NCBI RefSeq assembly: GCF_004115925.1
Contig: NZ_SDDX01000033.1
Coordinates: forward strand, 1-64,000
Reading direction: 5' to 3'
Source: Lelliottia nimipressuralis
GTDB taxonomy: Bacteria; Pseudomonadota; Gammaproteobacteria; Enterobacterales; Enterobacteriaceae
DNA: 64,000 nucleotides
Position numbers and translations under genes: made by a program
In this document: piece by piece, positions 20,660-27,771 of the stretch
How the letters are laid out: every line of letters starts with the position of its first letter
How positions within the stretch are numbered: the stretch's first letter is position 1
Notes under the pieces: model-generated
Seen by the model: the letters and a program-made list of their open reading frames with translations, nothing else
What the model was told of the DNA's origin: nothing
Database searches by the model: none

Positions 20660-21118
20660 ATGACGGTTACGGACATCGTACTGGTTCTGTTTATTGTTGC
20701 CCTTCTGGCGTACGCCATTTACGACGAATTCATCATGCCGCGCCGCCACGGCGAGACACTGCTTGCCATCCCTCTTCTGCGACGCGGTCGGGTTGATGCG
20801 TTTATCTTCGCCGGTCTGCTCGCTATTCTGATTTACAACAATGCGATGAGCCACGGTGCTTTATTAACCACATGGTTATTATGTGCGCTGGCATTAATGG
20901 CGATTTATCTCTTCTGGATCAGAGTGCCAAAGATCCTCTTCAAAAGTCATGGCTTTTTCTTCGCCAATGTATGGATAGAATATAACCGTATTAAAGAGAT
21001 GAATTTATCCGAGGATGGCGTACTGGTAATGCAATTAGAGCAGCGCCGGTTGCTCATTCGGGTGAAAAATATTGATGACCTTGAGAAAATATACAAACTA
21101 ATGGTTAAAACTCAATAG
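20660..21118 (+). CDS. yobD: YobD, DUF986 inner membrane protein
   Basis: Predicted inner-membrane protein of the YobD/DUF986 family, function unknown. Three hydrophobic stretches are visible: [37 protein letters not shown] and [21 protein letters not shown] conserved cytoplasmic tail follows ([37 protein letters not shown]). 152 residues from the ATG at 20660, with GGAGGA upstream. It follows the man terminator and precedes mntP. Confidence 0.92.
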   Translation: MTVTDIVLVLFIVALLAYAIYDEFIMPRRHGETLLAIPLLRRGRVDAFIFAGLLAILIYNNAMSHGALLTTWLLCALALMAIYLFWIRVPKILFKSHGFFFANVWIEYNRIKEMNLSEDGVLVMQLEQRRLLIRVKNIDDLEKIYKLMVKTQ

Positions 21119-21126
21119 GTTATCAT

Positions 21127-21142
21127 TATAGCAATGGCTATA
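21127..21142. promoter_or_regulatory. MntR-like box 1 upstream of mntP
   Basis: TATAGC-AATG-GCTATA is a perfect palindrome with the ATAGC-N4-GCTAT core of MntR operators. MntR is known to induce mntP in E. coli. The box is 379 bp upstream of the mntP ATG and 178 bp before the riboswitch begins. Confidence 0.65.
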
Positions 21143-21169
21143 TATTGTCTCCCTCTCACACGAACAATA

Positions 21170-21185
21170 TATAGCCACAGCTATA
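21170..21185. promoter_or_regulatory. MntR-like box 2 upstream of mntP
   Basis: TATAGC-CACA-GCTATA is a second perfect ATAGC-N4-GCTAT palindrome, centred 43 bp (about four helical turns) from box 1. Binding by MntR is inferred. Confidence 0.6.
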
Positions 21186-21235
21186 TTCCCTTCAGAATTA
21201 ACTTATATTCCTTAACGTTATTCTCACCAATAAAT

Positions 21236-21254
21236 CTAAATGAAAATCGTTATC
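21236..21254. promoter_or_regulatory. Fur-like box upstream of mntP
   Basis: CTAAATGAAAATCGTTATC agrees with the 19-base Fur consensus (GATAATGATAATCATTATC) at 14 positions. It lies upstream of a candidate promoter TTGTTG-16-TATGTT ending at about 21310. Fur repression of mntP is known in E. coli; here it is inferred. Confidence 0.5.
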
Positions 21255-21319
21255 AATTGGTTAATAGAATAATACCTTCCTGTTGTTGTTTTATATTCTC
21301 AAAATATGTTAAGGTTGCG

Positions 21320-21505
21320 CCGTCGTTGGGGAGTAGCCGATTTCCCGTCCCCGGGAAATGTACGTGTCAACATACTCGTTGAAAAACGTGGTGCGTACGG
21401 ATCGCTTTCTGCACAGTCAGTTCATGTGCACTGAGATCAGGCGAGACCATTGAGACATCAACTGCTGTTTACTGGGGGCAGTGATGTGTCATATGGATAT
21501 CCCCG
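21320..21505 (+). ncRNA. yybP-ykoY manganese riboswitch, mntP leader
   Basis: The leader has the two conserved blocks of the yybP-ykoY class: GGGGAGTAGCC at 21328-21338 and GGCGAGACC at 21440-21448. They are separated by a variable arm rich in hairpins. A late GGATATCCCCGG segment can pair with the early GGGGA and link Mn2+ binding to exposure of the mntP start. In E. coli the same leader switches on mntP translation with Mn2+. The exact 3' limit is my estimate. Confidence 0.88.
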
Positions 21506-21520
21506 GTCTGGACGCTTTAA

Positions 21521-22087
21521 ATGAATATCTCTGCAACGATCCTTCTCGCTTTCGGCATGTCCATGGACGCTTTCGCTGCTTCCATCGGTAAAGGTGCCAC
21601 ACTCCACAAACCTAAATTCTCAGAAGCCCTTCGTACAGGTATTATCTTTGGCGCTATCGAAACCCTCACTCCGCTGATCGGCTGGGCGCTTGGCATGCTC
21701 GCCAGTCAGTTTGTGCTGGAATGGAACCACTGGATTGCCTTTATTCTGCTGGCGTTCCTCGGTGGGCGAATGGTTATCGAAGGCTGCCGCGGTAATTCCG
21801 ATGAAGATGACGCGCCGATCCATCGCCACGGCTTCTGGCTGCTGGTCACCACCGCGATCGCCACCAGTCTGGATGCGATGGCGGTCGGTGTCGGTCTGGC
21901 ATTCTTGCAGGTCAATATTATCGCCACAGCGCTGGCTATCGGCTGCGCGACGTTGATTATGTCGACGCTGGGAATGATGGTCGGGCGATTTATCGGCCCG
22001 CTGTTAGGTAAGCGAGCCGAAATTCTGGGCGGTATTGTTTTAATCGGGATTGGCGGACAGATTCTCTGGTCGCACTTCTACGGTTAA
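21521..22087 (+). CDS. mntP: Manganese efflux pump MntP
   Basis: Inner-membrane Mn2+ exporter (DUF204 family) of 188 residues with about six helices in two repeated halves. Each half carries an acidic motif: [14 protein letters not shown] at residues 13-26, and [14 protein letters not shown] in the second half; the Asp residues are expected to be essential. The preceding leader is a yybP-ykoY riboswitch, with MntR-like and Fur-like boxes further up. It converges with rlmA and the two share a TTAA stop region (4-base overlap). Confidence 0.96.
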   Translation: MNISATILLAFGMSMDAFAASIGKGATLHKPKFSEALRTGIIFGAIETLTPLIGWALGMLASQFVLEWNHWIAFILLAFLGGRMVIEGCRGNSDEDDAPIHRHGFWLLVTTAIATSLDAMAVGVGLAFLQVNIIATALAIGCATLIMSTLGMMVGRFIGPLLGKRAEILGGIVLIGIGGQILWSHFYG

Positions 22088-22899
22088 CTCTCGCGCTGCC
22101 AGCAGTGAAGGCTAAAATCTGTCTGGCAGCGGAACACATTTTGTTTTCCTAAGGTTTCCCACACTTCAGGTTTGGCCCGCCACGCAAATGGCGTCATCTG
22201 TAACAGCGCCACCGCCTCTTCACCCGTCAGGCTCATTTCATAGCCCAATGACTGCGCGTGGCGCAGCGTAAAACCGCTAAGCTGCTCAGAATGCGGCGCA
22301 TGCAGGCGAACCTCATCGTAAATCAGCCCTTTCATTTCCATCAGGTGTTTCGGCCCTGGCGTTACAGTGATGACCCATCCGCCCGGTTTAACCACTCGCG
22401 CCAGCTCTTCTGCCTTGCACGGGGCGTAGATACGGATAATGGCGTCCTGGCTGGCATCGTCAAACGGCAAACGATGGCTGGAGGCGACGCAGAAAGTGAC
22501 CTGCGGATAGCGCTTCGCCGCCGCACGGATCGCTGATTTCGACACATCCAGGCCGACGGTTTGCGCGCCTTTTTCGCTGGCTACCTGGGCAAATGCCGCC
22601 GTGTAGTAGCCTTCTCCGCAGCCAATATCGAGTACAGAAGTGGCGTTCTGCTCAAGCATTGTGGCGAGCCACTCAGCGACAGCGTAGCGCAACGGCTGAT
22701 AATGCCCGGCGTCGAGAAACGCACGGCGCGCCTGCATCATCTCAGCGGAATCACCCGGATCGCGGGAGCGTTTGTGCTGAACGGGCAGCAAATTCACATA
22801 CCCTTCTTTCGCCTTGTCAAACCGGTGCCCCTGCGGACAGGTATAGCTATTTTCGTCGTGCGTCAGCAGCGCGTGGCATAAGGGACAACTGAATGACAT
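22084..22899 (-). CDS. rlmA: 23S rRNA (guanine745-N1)-methyltransferase RlmA
   Basis: Methylates G745 of 23S rRNA using S-adenosylmethionine. The N-terminal zinc site is formed by Cys5, Cys8, Cys21 and His25 (SCPLC, TCPQGH). The SAM-binding motif [15 protein letters not shown] lies near residue 95, and [21 protein letters not shown] continues the class I fold. The start MSFSCPLC (271 residues) is chosen over one seven codons upstream. The stop overlaps that of mntP; on the other side lies the PBP3-like gene, 66 bp away on the same strand. Confidence 0.94.
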   Translation of the reverse strand: MSFSCPLCHALLTHDENSYTCPQGHRFDKAKEGYVNLLPVQHKRSRDPGDSAEMMQARRAFLDAGHYQPLRYAVAEWLATMLEQNATSVLDIGCGEGYYTAAFAQVASEKGAQTVGLDVSKSAIRAAAKRYPQVTFCVASSHRLPFDDASQDAIIRIYAPCKAEELARVVKPGGWVITVTPGPKHLMEMKGLIYDEVRLHAPHSEQLSGFTLRHAQSLGYEMSLTGEEAVALLQMTPFAWRAKPEVWETLGKQNVFRCQTDFSLHCWQRES

Positions 22900-22965
22900 G
22901 GTAACTCCAGACAATATCAAAGGGCGAAAGTGTACCGCTATTCGCCCTGGTATAAAACGCCTGGC

Positions 22966-24684
22966 TTAACGCATCACGATAAGATGGTTCGAATCAGGCG
23001 GTAAACCGTCCGGCTCAACGTTTTCAATGCGCAAAACATCTCCCATAATCTGGCTGAATACCGGTGCAGAGACCGCCCCGCCGTAATAGCTGCCGTTTTG
23101 CGGATCGTTAATCACCACAGCCAGGGCAAACATCGGATGACTGGCTGGCGCCACGCCTGCCGTGTAAGCGACATATTTATCGACATACTTTCCGTCATCA
23201 CCAATCTTTTTCGCGGTACCGGTTTTTATGGCCACCCGATAATCGCGTACCGCCGCTTTAATCCCGCCACCGCCCGGCAGCGCGACGCTCTCCATCATAT
23301 GTTCCACCTGATGCACAATCTCTTCCGGCATCACCTGGTGCCCCATAACCGGTGGATCGATACGCGTGATCGACAGCGGCCGCTCCAGGCCATAGCTGCC
23401 GATAGTGGCATACACATGCGCCAGCTGCAGCGGCGTAACCATCAGACCATAGCCAAACGCAAAGGTGGCGCGATCGAGCTGACTCCAGAATTTACGTTGC
23501 GGTAACAGGCCGCTGCTCTCTCCAGTCAGCCCCAGCCCGGTAGACGACCCAAAACCGAAACCCTGATAGGTATCCAGCAGATGCTGAATTGGCATCGCCA
23601 GTGACAGGCGGGAGACGCCCGTATCGCTCGATTTTTGCAGGATGCCGGTGAGGGACAGCTCCGGATAGTAGCCGACGTCGCGAATGCGATGGCCGTCGAG
23701 CGTGTACGGATGGGTATCAATCACGCTGTCGGGCTGGACGAGGCCCTGCTGTAGCGCGGTCATCAAAACCAGCGGTTTGACGGTTGAGCCTGGTTCGAAG
23801 GTGTCGCTGATCGCCCGATTACGGAAATCATTCAGCGTGGCCCCTTCCCTGTTATTCGGGTTGAAATCCGGAAAACTCGCCATCGAGAGGATTTCCCCGG
23901 TTTGTACGTTGATCAACACCGCCGCGCCCGACTCAGCTTTGTTCCACGCGACGGCGTTGTCCAGCGCGTCTTCGGTGATGGTCTGGAGTCGCTCGTCGAT
24001 GCTCAGCTGGATATTGTGCGCAGGAACCGGCGAGACCTCCGTCAGATTCTCGATCACGTGACCGTAGCGATCTTCCCTGACTCGCCGCACGCCAGGTTTA
24101 CCGGTCAGCTGCGCGTTGAAACTCTTTTCTACGCCTTCAATCCCCTGCCCGTCGATGTTAGTGAATCCGAGCAAATTGGCCGCCACATGCCCGGCGGGAT
24201 AAAAACGGCGCGATTCGTCGCGCAGATTGATCCCCGGCAGGTTAAGTTTATCGATCCACTGCGCCTGAGAAGGGTCAACCTGACGGGCAAGGTAAATAAA
24301 GCGCCCCTGAGGGGTACTGTTGATCCGCGCAGCCAGGCTGCTCAGCGAAATATGCAGCGCACTGGCAAGCGCCTGCCAGCGGTCATCAAAACCGACGCCG
24401 CCTTTCGCCAGCACCGTTTTCGGATCGGCCCAGACTGCCTGTACCGGCACACTCACCGCCAGCGGACGGCCTTCGCGATCGGTGATCATCCCACGCGGGG
24501 CGTTAATCGCCACTTCGCGCAGAGATCGCATATCTTCCTGTTTTACCAGGTTGTCAGGCTTGATGATTTGCAGCCATGCGACGCGGCCCAGCAGAAAGGC
24601 AAGACTACCTAGAATGGCGATACACAGCAGGACAAAACGCGCCGGGGTGAAGTTTCCGGCAGGATCAGAGGTTTTCTTTTTCAC
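22966..24684 (-). CDS. PBP3/FtsI-like peptidoglycan transpeptidase (PBP3SAL-type paralogue)
   Basis: Class B penicillin-binding protein of 572 residues: short cytoplasmic tail, one membrane anchor (FVLLCIAILGSLAFLLGRVAWLQI), pedestal domain, and transpeptidase domain. The motifs are Ser300-Thr-Val-Lys303, Ser352-Ser-Asp354 and Lys487-Thr-Gly-Thr. The second motif has Asp where FtsI has SSN. Position between rlmA and cspC matches the Salmonella paralogue called PBP3SAL, a septal enzyme used in acid and inside host cells. True ftsI belongs to the mra/dcw cluster, so this is an extra copy. Its role here is inferred. ATG at 24684 follows a 219-bp gap from cspC. Confidence 0.88.
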   Translation of the reverse strand: MKKKTSDPAGNFTPARFVLLCIAILGSLAFLLGRVAWLQIIKPDNLVKQEDMRSLREVAINAPRGMITDREGRPLAVSVPVQAVWADPKTVLAKGGVGFDDRWQALASALHISLSSLAARINSTPQGRFIYLARQVDPSQAQWIDKLNLPGINLRDESRRFYPAGHVAANLLGFTNIDGQGIEGVEKSFNAQLTGKPGVRRVREDRYGHVIENLTEVSPVPAHNIQLSIDERLQTITEDALDNAVAWNKAESGAAVLINVQTGEILSMASFPDFNPNNREGATLNDFRNRAISDTFEPGSTVKPLVLMTALQQGLVQPDSVIDTHPYTLDGHRIRDVGYYPELSLTGILQKSSDTGVSRLSLAMPIQHLLDTYQGFGFGSSTGLGLTGESSGLLPQRKFWSQLDRATFAFGYGLMVTPLQLAHVYATIGSYGLERPLSITRIDPPVMGHQVMPEEIVHQVEHMMESVALPGGGGIKAAVRDYRVAIKTGTAKKIGDDGKYVDKYVAYTAGVAPASHPMFALAVVINDPQNGSYYGGAVSAPVFSQIMGDVLRIENVEPDGLPPDSNHLIVMR

Positions 24685-24832
24685 CCGGACTCCAGGTCAG
24701 ATTAACAACGCCCTGATTTAACGGGAAAAACGTGACATTAGGTGCGAAAACAATGCTTCTAATCTCGCAGCTTTGCAACAAACTACGAACAGAAGCGAAC
24801 GGGGTAACATTTTGAAAAAAGAGGATTAAAAA

Positions 24833-24854
24833 AGCCCCGCATACGCGAGGCTTG
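24833..24854 (-). terminator. cspC terminator
   Basis: On the minus strand AAGCCTCGC-GTAT-GCGGGGCTT forms a stem with one mismatch, followed by TTTTTAATCC, 49 bp after the cspC stop. Confidence 0.85.
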
Positions 24855-24903
24855 ATGTCTGAGTGTGAGGCGCCGTAGCGCTTCTAAGTCAGCAGGGATT
24901 CGA

Positions 24904-25113
24904 TCAGATAGCGGTTACGTTAACAGCAGCCGGACCTTTCTGGCCGTCCTGAATTTCGAACTCAACGTTCTGGCCTTCAGCCAGAGTTTTGAAGCCGTTA
25001 CCCTGGATTGCAGAGAAGTGTACGAACACGTCTTTGCTGCCGTCAGCAGGAGTAATGAAACCAAAACCTTTAGACTCGTTGAACCACTTAACTTGACCTT
25101 TAATCTTTGCCAT
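24904..25113 (-). CDS. cspC: Cold-shock-family RNA chaperone CspC
   Basis: Constitutive 69-residue cold-shock-domain protein that binds single-stranded RNA/DNA, acts as antiterminator and stabilises rpoS and other mRNAs in E. coli. RNP1 (KGFGFI) and RNP2 (VFVHF) are intact, and the sequence looks identical to E. coli CspC. AAGGAATTTTGCAA leads to the ATG at 25113; an in-frame start two codons earlier is unlikely. It follows yobF by 25 bp in a yobF-cspC operon, known in E. coli for heat-dependent processing. Confidence 0.98.
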
Positions 25114-25138
25114 TTGCAAAATTCCTTAGATTGTTTTC

Positions 25139-25270
25139 TTAGCCCGCAGGCATTGACATAGATAAAACTGAGACATTACTGCTTGAGGCACTAATATAAG
25201 GTTCGGCAGAGAAGCGGTATTCAACGACAACGTGTTTACTCAGGACTTCTTTACTGAAAATGCCACACAT
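25139..25270 (-). CDS. yobF: YobF small protein (DUF2627)
   Basis: Small 43-residue protein, found by reading the strand upstream of cspC. It begins [14 protein letters not shown] and continues [14 protein letters not shown]. This matches the E. coli YobF family (DUF2627, a stress-induced small protein) in order and position. The C-terminus (SMSMPAG) is shorter and different from the E. coli form. The UAA stop is 25 bp before cspC, so the two genes are co-transcribed. Function unknown. Confidence 0.9.
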   Translation of the reverse strand: MCGIFSKEVLSKHVVVEYRFSAEPYISASSSNVSVLSMSMPAG

Positions 25271-25791
25271 AAACAGAACTGTACCTCGTTTGACCCAAAA
25301 CGTGTTATTACATACAACGATAATTATGGCAAGCCATTTTTAAACGTGTCTAGATCCGCCGCACAAACTCCGATCTCAGCCTGCGACATTATGCACAACT
25401 GCTTGCGCGCACTGCCGCCGCCAGACCAAAGCGAACCGCAAGACAGGCGCCAGCGTAGCGCCTGTAATCTAAAGCAATTTTACCTTAGCTCAATCTTTGA
25501 TATAGATCCAGCCAGTGCCGAAAGTTTAATAAATGCAATGATTGAGTTAGAACAATTTGCGAAAAGTTATGCTGAAATCAACGTAAGGGTTTGAGTTTTA
25601 CACTGAAATAAACCGGCTATAAATTGCGCGGCTTCATCATATATGTCGGAGATGACAGTTTGGTGTATTGCACCAAAATAATGAAACGTCTTTCATCCTG
25701 GTGCAAAAGAAAGCAAGAAAAACGTTTCGATGGAAATACATCTGAGGGACAGGGTTGGAATAGAGAATATATTCAGCGAGGCGGTATTAGA
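25271..25791. other. Long yobF-cspC upstream region with nested inverted repeats
   Basis: This 521-bp gap, upstream of yobF on the minus strand, holds no convincing gene. A plus-strand ORF runs through part of it but lacks a ribosome site. The gap contains an 8-bp hairpin ACAGGCGC / GCGCCTGT (25443-25465) and overlapping inverted repeats at 25659-25706. The yobF-cspC promoter must be here, but I cannot place it with confidence. Confidence 0.6.
25659..25706. repeat. Mutually exclusive hairpins upstream of yobF
   Basis: TTTGGTG (25659-25665) can pair with CACCAAA (25671-25677) across TATTG. The TTGCACCA at 25668-25675 can instead pair with TGGTGCAA at 25699-25706, enclosing a second stem ATGAAA-CGTC-TTTCAT. 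The CACCA segment is shared, so only one stem can form at a time. Either strand could use this. Confidence 0.6.
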
Positions 25792-26781
25792 TCACAGGGA
25801 TAAATATTGACCAATTTTCAATATTCTAAACTTGTCGTTAATCCCCGCTTCATTTTCCAGCGCCTGTGTAAGCTCCTGCACCGGCTCGTCGAGGGACTCG
25901 TCGGCCAGCTCGAACACACCCCAGTGGATCGGAAATGCGAGCGGCATTCCCATTTGCTGCCAGAGCTTGATGGCAGATTGCGGATCCATATGATGGGCCG
26001 ACATGAACCAGCGTGGTGCATACGCCCCGGCGGGCAGCGCGGCGGCGGTGATCTGCCCCAAGCGCTGTGGGATGGCGAGCAAATCTGGCGTATAACCCGT
26101 ATCACCGCTAAACCAAAAACGCTGATCTGCTCCTTCACATACCCAGCCGCACCACAATGAGCGATTTCTGTCCCAGAAAGTGCGCATACTCCAGTGCTGG
26201 GCCGGAACGGCGGTCAGCGTAATCCCCTGAAACACAGCGGTCTGCCACCAGTCCAGCTCAAGGATATTTTTAGCACCGCGACGACGAAACCAGTCGCCGA
26301 GGCCCAGCGGCACACACACAGTGAGTTCAGGGAAACGCCGCAACAGGTGACGAACAGTAGCGGAATCGAGATGATCGTAATGGTTGTGGGAAATCACCAA
26401 CGCATCAATGTGTGGAAGCGTGTCGACGGTTAAAACCGGGGGTGTCTTGCGTTGCGGTCCAAAAAAAGGGAGCGGCGAGGCGCGTCGGGAAAAAACAGGA
26501 TCGGTCAGCAAATATTGCCCGCTTAAACGCAGCAGCACACTGGCATGCCCCAGCCACCAGACGCCATCTTCTGGCCGGTCGTTCAGTTCGGCAGGCTGCC
26601 ACCACTGGCGAATAAATTCGTCATAACCCTGCGTGGGCGGTTTGGGTAATCCCGCCGCTTTGCGCTCCTTGCGCCACCGCTCGACGTCGCCGGGCTGATG
26701 GCCAGTAAAGTCGAGGTTGCGAAACCCATCGGGAGCATGATGTTTCAGGGAGGGGTTATACCAGGGATTTTTCCAGACCAC
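25792..26781 (-). CDS. MBL-fold metallo-hydrolase (UlaG/NAPE-PLD/RomA-like)
   Basis: About 329-residue protein of the metallo-beta-lactamase fold, branch COG2220 (UlaG, NAPE-PLD, RomA). The dinuclear metal motif is VISHNHYDHLD near residue 135. It is followed by a conserved aspartate region (FSGDTGYTPD) and a late His (FPIHWGVFELADE). It has no signal peptide, so it is likely cytoplasmic or membrane-peripheral. Substrate unknown. I choose the GTG at 26781, five bases after GGAGG; a GTG two codons upstream directly abuts that site. It sits 22 bp after yebO on the same strand, between yebO and yobF, which are neighbours in E. coli. Confidence 0.85.
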   Translation of the reverse strand: MVWKNPWYNPSLKHHAPDGFRNLDFTGHQPGDVERWRKERKAAGLPKPPTQGYDEFIRQWWQPAELNDRPEDGVWWLGHASVLLRLSGQYLLTDPVFSRRASPLPFFGPQRKTPPVLTVDTLPHIDALVISHNHYDHLDSATVRHLLRRFPELTVCVPLGLGDWFRRRGAKNILELDWWQTAVFQGITLTAVPAQHWSMRTFWDRNRSLWCGWVCEGADQRFWFSGDTGYTPDLLAIPQRLGQITAAALPAGAYAPRWFMSAHHMDPQSAIKLWQQMGMPLAFPIHWGVFELADESLDEPVQELTQALENEAGINDKFRILKIGQYLSL

Positions 26782-26803
26782 AGCCACCTCCCCCGCTCAT
26801 CCG

Positions 26804-27094
26804 TTAGCGTTCAGCCACCAGACGAATGAAATCATCTTCGTCTTCGTTTACCACTGCTTCAGCGGCTTTTGGCTCGTCTTTCTCTTCTGGCTCGTTAGCT
26901 TCGCACAGACGGCGCAGCAACGCATTCTGGCGTTTCTGCTGATCAAGCAAGGCTTCCAGCAGTTCAATCTGCTCATCCGTGCGAGAACTGGCGCGATTCA
27001 CAAAGAACCACAGCGCCAGGCCGATAATCATCACGACCAGAGAGATCGCCAGTGAGGCTACGTTCAGTAGCCCCGAATTCAGTAACTCACCCAT
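26804..27094 (-). CDS. yebO: YebO membrane protein
   Basis: Small inner-membrane protein of 96 residues, function unknown. One hydrophobic helix (VASLAISLVVMIIGLALWFFVN) is followed by a charged coiled-coil-like tail (TDEQIELLEALLDQQKRQNALLRRLCEANEPEE) that ends acidic (DEDDFIRLVAER). ATG start with GGTGGTAAA upstream. It is preceded by mgrB on the same strand (73 bp) and followed after 22 bp by the MBL-fold gene, so the three may share a transcript that starts at the mgrB PhoP box. Confidence 0.92.
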   Translation of the reverse strand: MGELLNSGLLNVASLAISLVVMIIGLALWFFVNRASSRTDEQIELLEALLDQQKRQNALLRRLCEANEPEEKDEPKAAEAVVNEDEDDFIRLVAER

Positions 27095-27167
27095 TTTACC
27101 ACCTCAATAAAAACGCCATTTTAGCACTGACGCAGAGGAAGGGTACCATCTGTTAGAAAAATGAATA

Positions 27168-27311
27168 CTACCAGGGGATGAATTGATTTATTGCGCAAAT
27201 ACCGCTAAAAAACTGTACATCCTGATCGCACATGACATTGATCGTCTGTGTCCACAAAATGACACAGGCAATCAGTACAACAACCAGAATTACCCAGCGA
27301 AACTTTTTCAC
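27168..27311 (-). CDS. mgrB: PhoQ feedback inhibitor MgrB, GTG start
   Basis: Forty-seven-residue single-pass membrane peptide that binds and inhibits the PhoQ sensor kinase, giving negative feedback on PhoP-regulated genes. Its loss causes polymyxin resistance in several Enterobacteriaceae. The short cytoplasmic end KKFRW, the helix [17 protein letters not shown], and the periplasmic part with Cys28 and Cys39 (the redox-sensed pair), FFSGIC and the terminal Trp47 are all intact. The start is GTG, with CGGAGTGTGGA in front. A PhoP box lies 50 bp upstream. Confidence 0.95.
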   Translation of the reverse strand: MKKFRWVILVVVLIACVILWTQTINVMCDQDVQFFSGICAINQFIPW

Positions 27312-27360
27312 TCCACACTCCGTCTTTTGACCTGATATGACCAGGTTATCACGGTTATCT

Positions 27361-27377
27361 TAAACAAGGGCTAACTG
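27361..27377 (-). promoter_or_regulatory. PhoP box of mgrB
   Basis: Read on the minus strand, CAGTTA-GCCCT-TGTTTA is a 6-5-6 direct repeat close to the PhoP consensus (T/G)GTTTA-N5-(T/G)GTTTA. It lies 12 bases before a -10-like TAACCT, the usual spacing for PhoP-activated promoters. Confidence 0.75.
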
Positions 27378-27471
27378 TACCTGCATCAGAAAATTTTCGG
27401 AATCATGCACTTGTTTCATAGAGTAAAACTATTACGCTTAACAGCATTATTAGCAAAAAAATGAGGCATTC

Positions 27472-27711
27472 ATGCGCATCATTATTCGGACAATTATTGT
27501 CCTGGCCATTTTATGGATTGGTTTATTACTGACGGGATACGGCGTGCTGGTGGGAAGCACAGAAAATGCGGCAGGACTGGGGATTCAGTGTAAATATCTG
27601 ACTGCCCGAGGCACCAGTACCGCGCAATATTTACACAGCGACAGCGGAATTATTGGTTTCTCAAACTGCCCGGTTCTGCGCAAAAGCCAGACAGTAGTCG
27701 ACAACGGATAA
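27472..27711 (+). CDS. yobH: YobH exported small protein
   Basis: Conserved 79-residue protein with an N-terminal hydrophobic helix (IIRTIIVLAILWIGLLLTGYGVLV) and a periplasmic remainder. The remainder holds two cysteines (GIQCKYLTARG, SNCPVLRKS) that could pair; this is inferred. Function unknown. It is divergent from mgrB and convergent with kdgR, with a shared terminator after the stop. Confidence 0.9.
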   Translation: MRIIIRTIIVLAILWIGLLLTGYGVLVGSTENAAGLGIQCKYLTARGTSTAQYLHSDSGIIGFSNCPVLRKSQTVVDNG

Positions 27712-27734
27712 GTCGATTGACTCACAGATACAGA

Positions 27735-27762
27735 AACGCCGCATTTTCAGCGGCGTTTTTTA
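27735..27762. terminator. yobH/kdgR bidirectional terminator
   Basis: A perfect stem AACGCCGC / GCGGCGTT with a 7-base loop is followed by TTTTA on the plus strand. It lies between convergent yobH and kdgR stops. Confidence 0.9.
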
Positions 27763-27771
27763 TTGTCGGAT

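Noticed and set aside
25232..25594. Plus-strand ORF of 120 residues over yobF and the gap beside it
   Set aside because: Overlaps yobF on the opposite strand and has no ribosome site or family. The last 40 residues look protein-like, but I cannot support a gene.
25699..25714. Sigma-54-like GG...GC pair near TGGTGCAAAAGAAAGC
   Set aside because: The spacing is 11 rather than 10 bases, and no plus-strand gene follows.
25792..26781. Naming the MBL-fold gene romA
   Set aside because: romA is defined by its place next to ramA, which is absent here; the fold alone does not justify the symbol.
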